A stretch of DNA of 37,815 nucleotides from Arachnia propionica (GCF_003932785.1 NZ_RQYT01000026.1:1-37815), one strand, 5' to 3'. Counted from the first letter of the stretch, positions 1 to 8,783 are shown. Program-made: numbers and translations. Notes: a model not told the origin generated them from the sequence alone.

Positions 1-168
1 CCCTTGGAAATGCGTCCCATACGTGGCTTTACGGGCATTACGCACCCCCACCTGCGCCTCCACCCTCACCGCAGCCGACCGCAACGCCTCAACAAGACCC
101 GAACTCACCTCAAAATCCCACACAACATCCCGCGCCGCATTCAACTCATCCAAGCTGTAATCACTCAC
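1..168 (-). CDS. N-terminus of a small helical protein, possibly WXG100/type VII secretion-like (partial)
   Basis: A GTG at 168 is preceded by the ribosome site GAGGAG with a spacing of about 6 and opens 56 codons that run off the left edge without a stop. The translation begins VSDYSLDELNAARDVVWDF and continues as an amphipathic helix rich in Ala, Val, Glu and Arg. It has a Trp in the first helix and ends in a basic Gly/Thr/Phe stretch. This is the style of small WXG100-like partners of actinobacterial type VII secretion, but the C-terminal half is missing, so the assignment is inference only. Codons ending in T and TTG Leu codons are more frequent than in the neighbouring genes, which hints at different ancestry. 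It is divergent from the DeoR-family gene at 335. Confidence 0.5.
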   Translation of the reverse strand, partial: MSDYSLDELNAARDVVWDFEVSSGLVEALRSAAVRVEAQVGVRNARKATYGTHFQG

Positions 169-303
169 GACAACTCCTCGCACGATCAGATGGGCAGGCT
201 GCGGCCAGCCTAACCCACTCCATGGCCGACGTCAGTGGAACCGGAGGATCCGGGCCTGTCTGCTGGTGATGGTGCTCGGATCGCGAGTAGGCTGGGTCCC
301 GCC

Positions 304-309
304 TAGACT
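304..309 (+). promoter_or_regulatory. Probable -10 element of the DeoR-family gene
   Basis: TAGACT fits the actinobacterial TANNNT pattern and lies 25 bases before the ATG at 335. No convincing -35 hexamer is visible 17-18 bases upstream. Confidence 0.35.
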
Positions 310-334
310 CCTCGCATTCGAAAAGAAAGAGGTC

Positions 335-1126
335 ATGCCGACGCAACCTACAAATGATGAGCAGCCGCCGCCGAAGAGCGAGCGGAAGAACCTGCTGCTG
401 GGCGCGGTCATGGATGTCGGACGCGTGGAGGTGGCCCAGCTCGCCGCGGACTTCGGAGTCTCCCAGGTGACCGTCCGCAAGGACCTCAACGAGCTGGAGG
501 CCCAGGGACTGCTCCGACGCGAGCACGGCTTCGCCGTCGTGGGTTCCAGCGACGACATGCGCACCCGGCTGGCCGTGAACTACCCCGTCAAGCAACAGAT
601 CGCCCGTGCAGCGGCCGAGATCGTCGGCGACGGGGAGACCGTCATGATCGAGTCCGGGTCGGTGTGTGCGATCCTCGCCGAGGAACTGTGCACGAACCGT
701 CGCGGGGTCACCCTCATCACCAACTCCGCGTTCATCGCCGACTTCGTCCGGAAGATCCCACAGAGTGACGTGCTCCTGCTGGGCGGGGCCTATCAGCCGG
801 AGTCCCAGGTCTGCGTCGGCCCGCTCATCGCCGCCATGACGGAGAAGCTCTATGTCGACAAGTTGTTCGTCGGCATCGACGGTTTCACGCCCCGAACCGG
901 TTTCACCGGGCGCGACGTGATGCGAGCCGAGGCGGTCCGTCGGATGGCGAGAAGCGCTGAGCGGGTCATCGTGCTGAGCGAGACCCGGAAGTTCCAGCGG
1001 CGCGGTGCCGTGCAGCTGTTCGAGACCGCCGAGGTGAGCGAGGTGTTCACCGAGGGACCGCTCGAGACGGAGGTCCTCGCCGACCTGCACTCCCACGACG
1101 TGACGGTGACGCAGACGCACCTCTGA
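335..1126 (+). CDS. DeoR/GlpR-family transcriptional regulator of sugar metabolism
   Basis: A 263-aa repressor of the DeoR family. These proteins bind DNA through an N-terminal winged helix and sense a phosphorylated sugar through a C-terminal NagB/RpiA-like domain. The HTH lies at about residues 20-65, containing LAADFGVSQVTVRKDLNELE. The sensor domain shows the family features LITNSAFIADF, LLLGGAY and LFVGIDGF followed by a conserved Thr/Gly-rich stretch. The ATG at 335 is chosen over an in-frame ATG at 266 because it follows the purine-rich site AAAGAAAGAGG and starts just before the HTH. The gene converges on the PTS permease gene and is separated from it by a strong terminator hairpin. 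It most likely controls the adjacent PTS genes; that link is inferred from position. Confidence 0.85.
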   Translation: MPTQPTNDEQPPPKSERKNLLLGAVMDVGRVEVAQLAADFGVSQVTVRKDLNELEAQGLLRREHGFAVVGSSDDMRTRLAVNYPVKQQIARAAAEIVGDGETVMIESGSVCAILAEELCTNRRGVTLITNSAFIADFVRKIPQSDVLLLGGAYQPESQVCVGPLIAAMTEKLYVDKLFVGIDGFTPRTGFTGRDVMRAEAVRRMARSAERVIVLSETRKFQRRGAVQLFETAEVSEVFTEGPLETEVLADLHSHDVTVTQTHL

Positions 1127-1161
1127 GCCGCGTCGGCACCGAGCGCAGTCCGGGGGAGGAT

Positions 1162-1199
1162 CGGCGTCGTGCCCACCCCGCGGGATGGGCACGACGCCG
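1162..1199. terminator. Bidirectional hairpin between convergent deoR-type and PTS genes
   Basis: A perfect 14-bp inverted repeat (CGGCGTCGTGCCCA at 1162-1175, complement at 1186-1199) with a 10-nt loop sits between two convergent stop codons. There is no T-run, so it would be a high-GC, bidirectional actinobacterial terminator. Confidence 0.75.
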
Positions 1200-1204
1200 A
1201 GACC

Positions 1205-3139
1205 TCACACCGTCTGGGGTTGCACGAGGGTGGCCAGCACCTCCGCGCAGGCCCCGGCGCGGGGACCGACGATGAGCATCGCCGTGGCGTCGTCCTGCCA
1301 CATCACGGCACCCACCCCGGCCTCGGCGAGAGCCACCTCGTCCACCTGGGACCGGTCCCGGAAGGTGATCCGCAACCGGGTGCGGGCCACGCATTCCAGG
1401 TTCGCCACGTTGTCGGGACCACCGATGGCGGCGACCATGAGGTCGGCCCGGTGCGCGTCCTCCGGCTCGACGACCAGGGCCCGCGGCGCCTCGGCCGACG
1501 GGGTCGCCGCCGGATCGGGGGCCGAACTCTGGTCGGCCTCCGCACCGGCCCGATTGGCCAGGTAGTCCTCCATGTCGGTCTTCAGGTTCTCGGAGCGGGT
1601 CCCGAAGATGGCCTGCATGCTGTTGCCGACCACCACGACCCCGGTGGCGCCGAGCGCCTTGAGGCGGGCCTGATCCACCAGCGCCTTGTCGTGGACCGAC
1701 ACCCGCAGCCTCGTGATGCAGGCGTCCAGGGCCTCGATGTTGGCACGGCCACCGAAGGCCAGCACCAGCTTCAGGGCGAACTCGTCACGCGGGTCCACGA
1801 TGCCGGAGACGGAGGCGCCGTCGTCGGCCATCGCCTGTTCCTCGACCTCCCGGCCCGGAGTGCGGAGCCTGAAGTGGACGATGACGAAGTGGAAGAGCGC
1901 GTAGTAGATCAGTGCGTAGATCGGACCGAGGATCAGCACCAGCCACGGCCGTTCCGCCATCGAGTAGAACAGCACGTAGTCGATGGCCCCGTGCGAGAAG
2001 GTGTGCCCGAGCCTGCCCCCCAGCACCTCCATCACCAGGAAGGCGGACCCGGCCAGGAAGATGTGCAGCACGTACAGCAGGGGAGCGACGAAGAGGAAGG
2101 CGAACTCGATGGGCTCGGTGATGCCGGTGAGGAACGACGTCAACGCGGCCGAGACCATGATCGAGCCGATCGCGGTCCGGTTCTCCGGGCGGGCGGTCCG
2201 CCAGATCGCCAGCGCGGCTGCGGGGAGCCCGAACATCTTGAACAGGTAGCCACCACCCAGGTGACCCATCTCGGAGACCCCGGCGAAGAAGCAGGTGGTC
2301 CAGCCGTGCTTGGTGGCCCCGGTCACCGGGTCGATGCAGGTGCCGACCTCGTAGTAGAAGGGGGCGTTCCAGATGTGGTGGAGGCCCACCGGGATGAGTG
2401 CCCGCTCGACGCTGCCGTAGATGAACACCGCGAAGCTCGAGGCGGTCTCGGAGGCCCAGGTGCCGAAGGCCAGGATCGCGTTGCCGATGGGGGGCCAGAT
2501 GAAGGACATGGCGATGCCGACGAACACCGCGGCGAACGAGGTGACGATGGGCACGAATCGCTTGCCGGCGAAGAAGCCGAGGTAGGTCGGCAGCTGGATC
2601 CGGTAGAACCGGTTGAACAGGTAGCCGGCGACCAGACCCATGACGATGCCGCCGAAGACCCCCGTCGAGATGGTGTCGATGCCGAGGAAGGAGAACGGCG
2701 CGGTCTGGTCCGCGGCCGGGATCTTCGGGTCGAGCGGGACGATCTGTCCGGTCTCCTTCCCGATGACCCCCATCGTCGTGGTCATGACCAACACACCGAC
2801 GGTGGCCGCCAGGGCGGAGACCCCGTCGTTCTTGGTCATGCCGAGGGCCACGCCGATGGCGAACAGCAACGGCATGGCGGCAAACATCGGCTCTCCGGAG
2901 GCCTTGAGGACCTCGAGGAACACCCGCAACGGCACGGGCAGGTCCCAGCCGTTCTGTGTCGCGCCACTCAGCAGTGCCCCGCCGACACCCAGCAGGATAC
3001 CGGCGGCGGGCAGGATGGACACGGGCAGCATGAGCGACTTGCCCAGCTGCTGCAGGAATGCGAAGACCCGGCTGGATCGTTTCGTGCGCGGTTCCGGTTC
3101 GGTACCGGTGGCGGAACGCGAGTCCGTCGTCGTTGACAT
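1205..3139 (-). CDS. PTS sugar permease EIIC-EIIB-EIIB (glucose/N-acetylglucosamine family)
   Basis: A 644-aa membrane permease that takes up a hexose or amino sugar with phosphorylation. The EIIC domain spans about residues 25-430 with many membrane helices and the family motif GITEPIEF near 340. EIIB-1 (about 450-530) has the phospho-acceptor motif ACITRLRV with Cys474. A second EIIB-like domain (about 560-640) reads [11 protein letters not shown], with its Cys (583) two residues earlier than the canonical CxTRLR position. It has no EIIA; that domain is in the next protein upstream. The ATG at 3139 follows AAAGGTGG at about 8 nt; a GTG at 3151 is also in frame but sits directly on that site. 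It lies 21 bp after the EIIA-HPr-EI gene, forming one operon. The substrate cannot be fixed from sequence; GlcNAc or glucose is likeliest. Confidence 0.88.
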   Translation of the reverse strand: MSTTTDSRSATGTEPEPRTKRSSRVFAFLQQLGKSLMLPVSILPAAGILLGVGGALLSGATQNGWDLPVPLRVFLEVLKASGEPMFAAMPLLFAIGVALGMTKNDGVSALAATVGVLVMTTTMGVIGKETGQIVPLDPKIPAADQTAPFSFLGIDTISTGVFGGIVMGLVAGYLFNRFYRIQLPTYLGFFAGKRFVPIVTSFAAVFVGIAMSFIWPPIGNAILAFGTWASETASSFAVFIYGSVERALIPVGLHHIWNAPFYYEVGTCIDPVTGATKHGWTTCFFAGVSEMGHLGGGYLFKMFGLPAAALAIWRTARPENRTAIGSIMVSAALTSFLTGITEPIEFAFLFVAPLLYVLHIFLAGSAFLVMEVLGGRLGHTFSHGAIDYVLFYSMAERPWLVLILGPIYALIYYALFHFVIVHFRLRTPGREVEEQAMADDGASVSGIVDPRDEFALKLVLAFGGRANIEALDACITRLRVSVHDKALVDQARLKALGATGVVVVGNSMQAIFGTRSENLKTDMEDYLANRAGAEADQSSAPDPAATPSAEAPRALVVEPEDAHRADLMVAAIGGPDNVANLECVARTRLRITFRDRSQVDEVALAEAGVGAVMWQDDATAMLIVGPRAGACAEVLATLVQPQTV

Positions 3140-3160
3140 GGAACTGGCCACCTTTCTGGT

Positions 3161-5692
3161 TCAGGAGTTGATGGGGGGAAGCAGGTCACGCACGGCCGAG
3201 GCGTCCTCGCTGCTGACGGCACGCTCAGCCAGCTCGGTGGCCCGGGAGAGGTCGAGGTCCCGGACGGCGGCCTTGACGTCGGCGACGGCGGAGATCACCG
3301 CGCTGAGCTCGTCGACGCCGAGCCCGAGGAGGATCGCCGCGGCGCGCGGATCGGAGGCGAGGGCACCGCACACCCCGACCCAGGTCCCGTGGGCGTGGGC
3401 ACCCTGGACGGTGCTGCGGATCAGCGCCAACACACCGGGGTTGAGGGCGTCGACGCGGGGGGCGAGCTTCGGATGGCCCCGATCCATCGCCATCGTGTAC
3501 TGGGTGAGGTCGTTGGTGCCGATGCTGAAGAAGTCCACCTCGCGGGCGAACTGCTCGGCCATCATCGCCACGGCCGGGACCTCCACCATGATGCCGACGG
3601 GGACCGCCGGGGCGGCGAGCCGGACGCGTTCCTCCTCGAGGATGGCCTTGGCGCCACGGAACTCCGCCAGCGTGGAGATCATCGGGAACATCACATGGAT
3701 GGCGGCGCGGGAGGTCTTCGCGGCCTGGAGGATCGCACGGAGCTGGGGACGCAGCACCTTCTCCTGGTGCTCCAGCCCGACCCGGATGCCGCGCTGGCCG
3801 AGGAACGGGTTGTCCTCGGCGGCCATCGGGAGATAGGGCAAGGGCTTGTCGCCACCGACGTCGAGGGTACGGATGATGAGCCGGTTGCCCTCACCGACCA
3901 GGTCGGCGACGGCTTGGTACAGCTCCGCCTGCTCCTGCTCGCTCGGTGCGGTGGCACGGTTCATGAAGACGAACTCGGAGCGGAGCAGACCGACGCCCTC
4001 CGCCCCCTCGGCCATACCGCGTCGGACATCGTCGAGGCTGCCGATGTTGCACACCACCTCGACGCGGTGCCCGTCCCGGGTGACCGCCGGTTGGTGGGCG
4101 GAGGCGAGGTTGCGCCGCCGTCGCTCGGCGTCACGCTCAAGGCGACTGCGAACCTCGGCCAGCTCTGCAGCGGGTACGTCGACGCGCACGGTTCCGTCGT
4201 CACCGTCGACGACCACCTCGGTCTCCTCCGCCAGGTCGAGCACCCGAGGATCGCATCCCACGACGGCGGGGATGCCGAGGGACTGCGCGAGGATGGAACT
4301 GTGTGAGGTGGCCCCGCCCTCGGTGAGCACGATGGCGGCCACCCGTTCCGCGTCGAGGACGGCGGTGTCGGAGGCGGTCAGGTCGCGGGAGATGATCACC
4401 GCCCCGGCGGGCAGTTCCGCCCGGGCCGGGATGGTGCCGGTCAGCTCGGTGAGGACCCGCAGACCCACGTCGCGGATGTCGGATCCCCTGGCAGCGAGGA
4501 GGGGATTGGCCATCCCGGAGAGCAGGTCGGCGTACTGCTGGTAGGTGTCCTTCCAGACGGGACCGGCAGCTGCTCCCGCCCTGACGGCGGCCTCCACCGG
4601 CTCGATGAGCTCAGGGTCGTCGAGGATCTGACGTTGGGCCCCGAAGATGTCCGCCTGGTAGATGCCGACCTTGGCCGCCGTGGCGGTCTCCAGTTCGGCG
4701 AGCTGGAGACGGGCCCGTTCCACAGCGGCCTGGAAGACCGACCACTCCTGCTCGGGGGAACCGGAGGGGGAATCCGTGACCGGGATGTCCGGGTCGGTGA
4801 GCGGAACCGCGATCCCGACGGCGACGCCCGGCGAGGCCCCGACCCCACGCAGCACCCCGGGTTCCGTCTCGACCGGTTCGGTGACAGCCGGTTCGCCCTC
4901 AGGCGTTCCGCCCGTCGCAGCGATCGTCTCGCCCAGACCACCTCGGATGGCCTCGGAGAGTTCCGAGACGGCCGCATCGGCGTCGGGTCCCCAGGCGCTC
5001 AGCCACACCTCGTCGGCGTGTGAGACATCGAGGGTCATCACCGCGGTGACGCTCTTCGCGTTGACCTCACGGTCGCCCCGGTGGAGACGAACCTGACTGT
5101 CGAAGCCCCGTGCCCTGTCGGCCAGCACGGCGGCGGGCCGGGCGTGGAGCCCGGTGGCGCACGGCACCACCACGGGCGCTCCGACGACGGCATCCACGGG
5201 TCGGGCCTCGGCGGCCGGGTCGGCGGCGTCCCCGGAGAGCTCGAAGCTCAGGGCGACGTCCTGCCCCGCCCGCACCAGCCCGACGGCGGGAACCAGGTTG
5301 CGCGCCACGTCCATGTTGGCGATGACCATCTGGGTGAGCAGGCTGCTGGCGCCCGCGATGATCCGTTCCTGGTCGAAACGCAGCAGGGGCTGCCCTGTGG
5401 TGACCTGATCGCCCTCGGCGACGAGCGGGGTGAACCCGTCCCCCTTGAGCTCGATCGTGTCCAGACCCACGTGGATGATGATCTCGGCACCGGCGCCGGA
5501 GCGCACCGTCAGGGCGTGGTGGGCGGGATGGATGAGGGTGATCGTGCCCTCACACGGGGCCACGACGACGTCGTCGGTGGGGTCGATGGAGACACCGTCC
5601 CCCACCATCTTCGACGCGAAGACCTCGTCTGGGACTTCCTCCAGGGGTGTCATGACCCCGGAGACCGGGGCACGTAGCTGAGCGGACGGCAT
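3161..5692 (-). CDS. ptsP: Multiphosphoryl transfer protein EIIA-HPr-EI (phosphoenolpyruvate-protein phosphotransferase)
   Basis: An 843-aa fusion that carries the whole soluble PTS phosphorelay from PEP to the EIIB domain of the neighbouring permease. EIIA(Glc-type) is at about 1-155 with HVGLDT (His74). HPr is at about 165-255 with TGLHARPA (His184) and the regulatory-Ser region NAKSV (Ser214). Enzyme I is at about 280-843 with GGATSHSSILAQS (phospho-His464), the PEP-site pattern EGVGLLRSEF, and DFFSIGTNDLTQYTMAMDR. The domain order matches NagF-type proteins of GlcNAc systems. The ATG at 5692 is chosen because it follows AAGAAGGG and starts just before the EIIA domain; an in-frame start at 5764 adds an unrelated tail. 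First gene of the operon with the permease. The general PTS enzymes may also exist elsewhere. Confidence 0.92.
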   Translation of the reverse strand: MPSAQLRAPVSGVMTPLEEVPDEVFASKMVGDGVSIDPTDDVVVAPCEGTITLIHPAHHALTVRSGAGAEIIIHVGLDTIELKGDGFTPLVAEGDQVTTGQPLLRFDQERIIAGASSLLTQMVIANMDVARNLVPAVGLVRAGQDVALSFELSGDAADPAAEARPVDAVVGAPVVVPCATGLHARPAAVLADRARGFDSQVRLHRGDREVNAKSVTAVMTLDVSHADEVWLSAWGPDADAAVSELSEAIRGGLGETIAATGGTPEGEPAVTEPVETEPGVLRGVGASPGVAVGIAVPLTDPDIPVTDSPSGSPEQEWSVFQAAVERARLQLAELETATAAKVGIYQADIFGAQRQILDDPELIEPVEAAVRAGAAAGPVWKDTYQQYADLLSGMANPLLAARGSDIRDVGLRVLTELTGTIPARAELPAGAVIISRDLTASDTAVLDAERVAAIVLTEGGATSHSSILAQSLGIPAVVGCDPRVLDLAEETEVVVDGDDGTVRVDVPAAELAEVRSRLERDAERRRRNLASAHQPAVTRDGHRVEVVCNIGSLDDVRRGMAEGAEGVGLLRSEFVFMNRATAPSEQEQAELYQAVADLVGEGNRLIIRTLDVGGDKPLPYLPMAAEDNPFLGQRGIRVGLEHQEKVLRPQLRAILQAAKTSRAAIHVMFPMISTLAEFRGAKAILEEERVRLAAPAVPVGIMVEVPAVAMMAEQFAREVDFFSIGTNDLTQYTMAMDRGHPKLAPRVDALNPGVLALIRSTVQGAHAHGTWVGVCGALASDPRAAAILLGLGVDELSAVISAVADVKAAVRDLDLSRATELAERAVSSEDASAVRDLLPPINS

Positions 5693-5779
5693 TGTCGACC
5701 CTTCTTGTTGTGGTGGACGGAGGCAGGCGCTGCTCCGGCGCGAAGTCGGCCAAACCCTCGTCATCTTCGATCAAAGGGC

Positions 5780-5835
5780 TTGTCGGCTCCTAACGGAAGA
5801 TGCTAGTATTTCGAACATTGAGTTTCAAGTGAAAC
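5780..5835. promoter_or_regulatory. Overlapping divergent promoters with a 14-bp palindromic operator
   Basis: Rightward, toward the activase: TTGTCG (5780-5785), an 18-bp spacer, then extended -10 TGC-TAGTAT (5804-5809). Leftward, toward the PTS operon: TTGAAA (complement of 5823-5828), a 17-bp spacer, then TAGCAT (complement of 5800-5805). The palindrome GTTTCAAGTGAAAC (5822-5835) covers the leftward -35 and lies just after the rightward start point, so one bound protein could control both. It differs from the ParB site core GTTTCACGTGAAAC at one central base. Confidence 0.6.
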
Positions 5836-5865
5836 CGACTTCATCCCGATACGAAAGCTCAAGCA

Positions 5866-6705
5866 ATGTCGGACACTGAGGGACGCGTCTTCAACATCCA
5901 GAAGTTCTCGATCCATGACGGACCGGGGATCCGCACGGTCGTGTTCCTCAAGGGCTGCCCCCTCGCCTGCTCGTGGTGCGCGAACCCCAACAGTCGCAAG
6001 CTGCGTCCACTCATGATCCGTGACGCGAATGACCCGAACGTCTTCGTCGAGGACAGCCGGGAGTACCGGGTGGAGGAGGTGGTCCGCATCTGCCTGCAGG
6101 ACCAGCCCTTCTACGAGGAGTCAGGGGGCGGGGTGACGCTGTCAGGGGGTGAGCCGCTGGTCCAGCACCGCTTCGCCACGGCCTTGCTCCGCCAGCTGCG
6201 GGACGAGGGCGTCCACACGGCCATCGAGACCACCGGATACGTCTCGAACGCGATCTTCACCAAGGCCCTCAAGCACTGCGACCTCGTCATCATGGATGTC
6301 AAACACCACGACAAGGATCGACACAAGCGCTGGACGGGGGTGGTCAACGATCTGCCGCTGTCGAACCTGGCGCTGGCCATCGAGGCAGGGGTCCCGGTGT
6401 GGGCTCGCATCCCGGTCATCCCCGGGGTCAACGACGCCGTGGCCGAGGCGCCTGACTTCGCGGCCCACCTGCTGAGGCATGGCATCACCTCGGTGCAGTT
6501 GCTCCCCTTCCACCAGTACGGCGAACGCAAGTACGAGCTGCTGGACTGGGACTACGACTTCGCCGGGGTGAAGAACCTCCACGAGGAGGACGTCGAGCCC
6601 TTCCGTCAGGCCCTGATCGCCGAGGGAGTGGAAGCCAGTTTCGACCCCCCGGAGGCGGCGACGACGGCGGTGCGACGCAGCGCTGCCGGACCGCAGGCCC
6701 ACTGA
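5866..6705 (+). CDS. Radical SAM glycyl-radical-enzyme activating protein (PflA/PflC-like)
   Basis: A 279-aa radical SAM enzyme of the pyruvate formate-lyase activase family. It uses a [4Fe-4S] cluster and S-adenosylmethionine to install the glycyl radical on a partner enzyme. Visible features are the family opening FSIHDGPGIRTVVFLKGC, the cluster motif CPLACSWC (Cys31, Cys35, Cys38), the SAM-binding GGEPL, IETTGY, and DLVIMDVK. The length fits the short form without the ferredoxin-like insert seen in several other activases. The start follows a weak GAAAG site. No glycyl-radical partner lies in the window. The gene is divergent from the EIIA-HPr-EI gene, a pairing that recalls the E. coli frw-pflCD region (established knowledge). 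The target enzyme is unknown. Confidence 0.88.
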   Translation: MSDTEGRVFNIQKFSIHDGPGIRTVVFLKGCPLACSWCANPNSRKLRPLMIRDANDPNVFVEDSREYRVEEVVRICLQDQPFYEESGGGVTLSGGEPLVQHRFATALLRQLRDEGVHTAIETTGYVSNAIFTKALKHCDLVIMDVKHHDKDRHKRWTGVVNDLPLSNLALAIEAGVPVWARIPVIPGVNDAVAEAPDFAAHLLRHGITSVQLLPFHQYGERKYELLDWDYDFAGVKNLHEEDVEPFRQALIAEGVEASFDPPEAATTAVRRSAAGPQAH

Positions 6706-6800
6706 GCCACATGACTGACGGTCCCACGCGCTCAGGTTGCGGATCGGTGTCGTCCGTGTGGCCGGGAGAGGCCGGAAATGCCCTATCCGGTGAGGGCCGC

Positions 6801-6811
6801 GGGTAGCCTCG
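6801..6811 (+). promoter_or_regulatory. Shared -10 motif of a tandem paralog pair (copy 1)
   Basis: GGGTAGCCTCG contains a TAGCCT -10-like hexamer. The identical 11-mer recurs at 7827-7837 ahead of the second paralog, suggesting that the promoters were duplicated with the genes. Confidence 0.4.
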
Positions 6812-6868
6812 ACCCCGTTGTGGAAGGACGAAGGGGATCGTCCGAACGCGACACCTGGGGGAGGTTCA

Positions 6869-7750
6869 GTGATTCGCAACGTGGTCGCAGTGTGCCTGAG
6901 TGGGCTCGCCGTCCTGTTGGTCTTCATCAGTGTGACAACGCATGCCGTTTCCCAACTGGGGCGCAACCCGGAGGCCGGGGGCGAGTTCGTCACCACCGTC
7001 GCCAGGGATCCCGAGGTCCGCTGGGCCATCGCGATGGAGATCGCCTCGCAACTGCTGGCCTCCCAGGAGGAGGCCGAGGTGTCGTCGTCCCAGCTGGCAC
7101 CTCCCGTCGCCGAACTCCTGGCCAGCGAGCCGATCGACGCCGAGTGGCGGGCGTTGCTGGGGCGGGCGCGGATGGACTTCGTGGCCTCCCTCGACACCTG
7201 GCGGCACGGTGACCCACATCCGGGCGCGACGCTCGACATCGCGCCCCTCGCCACCATGGTGGCCGAACAGTTGCGGGCGAGCGACGATCCCGCCATCGCC
7301 GCGACCATGGCGCAGGCCACGATCCCCGAGTCCATCGTCCTGCCCGACACGACGCTTCCCGCAGGCCTCACCGGCCTGGCGGCCCCGGCCCTGACGATCG
7401 CGAAACTGTCGGGGACACTCGCCTTCCTGGCGGCGGTGCTGCTGGTCATCGGCCTCGGCTTCGCGACGTCGAAGGCCCGTGGCGGGGTGGTGTTCCTCGC
7501 CGGCGTCTGCACCGTCGCGGGAGCCCTCGTGGTCAACGGCGCCATCAAGTCGATTCCGTCCCGGCTCGGATCCCCACACGACGGCCCGTCCAAGGCCCTG
7601 TCCGTGGTGGCGGCCCGGGAGGTGACCGCCTCGCTCACCACCACCGGGTACCTGCTGCTGCTGGGCGGGGTGGCGGGCATCCTCATCGGCATCGCGTGGT
7701 GGGTCGCGAGCGCCCGCCGCGGCCTCGTCACCGCGCCCTACAACCAGTAG
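6869..7750 (+). CDS. Predicted membrane protein, first of two tandem paralogs
   Basis: A 293-aa protein of unknown function. It has one N-terminal membrane helix (about residues 3-23), a soluble loop of about 160 residues, then three C-terminal helices, ending in a Trp-Trp helix and a short basic tail. The loop is presumably extracytoplasmic. It carries DPEVRWAIAMEIASQLL, then LDTWRHGDPHPG, then AEQLRASDDPAIAATMAQAT. The GTG at 6869 is chosen because GGGGGAGG lies 5 nt before it; the open frame runs upstream without a ribosome site. The protein at 7860 has the same architecture and shares many motifs (DP-V-AIA-E, AEQLRAS/EQLRASGDPA, ITVPDSIV). No enzyme motif is visible. Confidence 0.75.
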   Translation: MIRNVVAVCLSGLAVLLVFISVTTHAVSQLGRNPEAGGEFVTTVARDPEVRWAIAMEIASQLLASQEEAEVSSSQLAPPVAELLASEPIDAEWRALLGRARMDFVASLDTWRHGDPHPGATLDIAPLATMVAEQLRASDDPAIAATMAQATIPESIVLPDTTLPAGLTGLAAPALTIAKLSGTLAFLAAVLLVIGLGFATSKARGGVVFLAGVCTVAGALVVNGAIKSIPSRLGSPHDGPSKALSVVAAREVTASLTTTGYLLLLGGVAGILIGIAWWVASARRGLVTAPYNQ

Positions 7751-7826
7751 CGACGGCCATGCGCCGGGTCGGCGCGCCGGGGCCGTGTCCCAGAATCGCG
7801 ACCTGCGTCCCCCGCCCCTGCGGAAC

Positions 7827-7837
7827 GGGTAGCCTCG
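7827..7837 (+). promoter_or_regulatory. Shared -10 motif of the tandem paralog pair (copy 2)
   Basis: GGGTAGCCTCG, identical to 6801-6811, lies about 25 nt before the start at 7860. Confidence 0.4.
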
Positions 7838-7859
7838 TTCCAGTCGTCAAGGAGGTCGG

Positions 7860-8783
7860 ATGGTCCGCAACATCTTCGCAGGGTTCCTGGGCATCGTCGC
7901 GGTGCTCATCGGTTTCCTGGGCGTGGCCGCCCACTGGGTCCACGCCCTCGCCCACGACCCCGAGCCCACCGAGAAGGTCGCCGTCGCCATCGCCAAGGAC
8001 CCCGCGGTGCAGTCGGCCATCGCGGCTGAGCTGGTCCAGCGGATCGAATCCGCCCTCCCCGAGGTGGACCTGCCCTACCCGGAGCTGAAGGACAACGCGA
8101 CGACCCTGCTGCGGCAGGGCATCGAGCAGGTGCTGGCCAACCAGTCCGCCGACGAGCTGTGGCGCACCGTGCTGGGCAACACCCGCTCCCGTCTCGTCGC
8201 CGACCTCAAGGCGTGGCGCAGCGGCGACCCGACCCCCAACCTCACCCTCGACCTCACCCCCGTCGCACAGACGATCATCGAGCAGCTGAGGGCGAGCGGC
8301 GATCCGGCGACCGCCCTGCTCGCGCAGCAGATCACGGTGCCGGACTCCATCGTCGTGACCGGCGCGCAGCTGCCGGTCGAGGTCACGGAGGCCGCCTCCC
8401 CGACCCTCGAGCTGTCCCACCTGTGGCTGTGGGTGCTGTTGCTGGCGGCAGCGTTCGTCGTCGTCGCCCTGCTGTTCGCCAACCGACGGGGACGCGGCGG
8501 CATCCTGTTCCTCATCGGGCTGCTGGCGGTGATCGGCGCGCTGGGGCTCCGGGCGGTGGCCACGATGCTGCCCTCACTCACCCGCTCCAGTCAGCCGGGG
8601 TTGTCGACGACGGTGGTCAGCGCCACGGGGCGCGAGCTGTCGGGATCCCTCGCCGACGCGGGTCAGTGGCTGCTGTGGGGCGGGATCGCCGCGACGGTGA
8701 TCGGTCTGGTGTGGTGGGTCACCGCCTCGCGCCGCGTCTCTGCAACAGGAAGTGGACGGGGGCCGTCACCAGTCCTCCGATGA
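7860..8783 (+). CDS. Predicted membrane protein, second of two tandem paralogs
   Basis: A 307-aa paralog of the protein at 6869, with an N-terminal membrane helix (about 3-25), a soluble segment to about residue 185, and three hydrophobic helices in the last third, the last ending VIGLVWWVTASRR. The ATG at 7860 follows GGAGG closely. The conserved core reads DPAVQSAIAAELVQRI, LKAWRSGDPTPNLTLDLTP, EQLRASGDPATALLAQQ and TVPDSIVV. The function is unknown; an envelope role is plausible only from topology. Its last 65 bp overlap the 3' end of the convergent gene 8719-9057, so the C-terminal tail beyond the last helix overlaps coding sequence on the other strand. Confidence 0.75.
   Translation: MVRNIFAGFLGIVAVLIGFLGVAAHWVHALAHDPEPTEKVAVAIAKDPAVQSAIAAELVQRIESALPEVDLPYPELKDNATTLLRQGIEQVLANQSADELWRTVLGNTRSRLVADLKAWRSGDPTPNLTLDLTPVAQTIIEQLRASGDPATALLAQQITVPDSIVVTGAQLPVEVTEAASPTLELSHLWLWVLLLAAAFVVVALLFANRRGRGGILFLIGLLAVIGALGLRAVATMLPSLTRSSQPGLSTTVVSATGRELSGSLADAGQWLLWGGIAATVIGLVWWVTASRRVSATGSGRGPSPVLR

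Noticed and set aside
1169-3136. 655-codon open frame opposite the PTS permease gene
   Set aside because: The sequence is His/Gly/Asp-rich shadow translation of GC-rich coding DNA; the minus-strand permease has clear motifs.
5822-5835. Second parS site
   Set aside because: One mismatch at the centre and operator-like placement on two promoters; kept only as an alternative reading.
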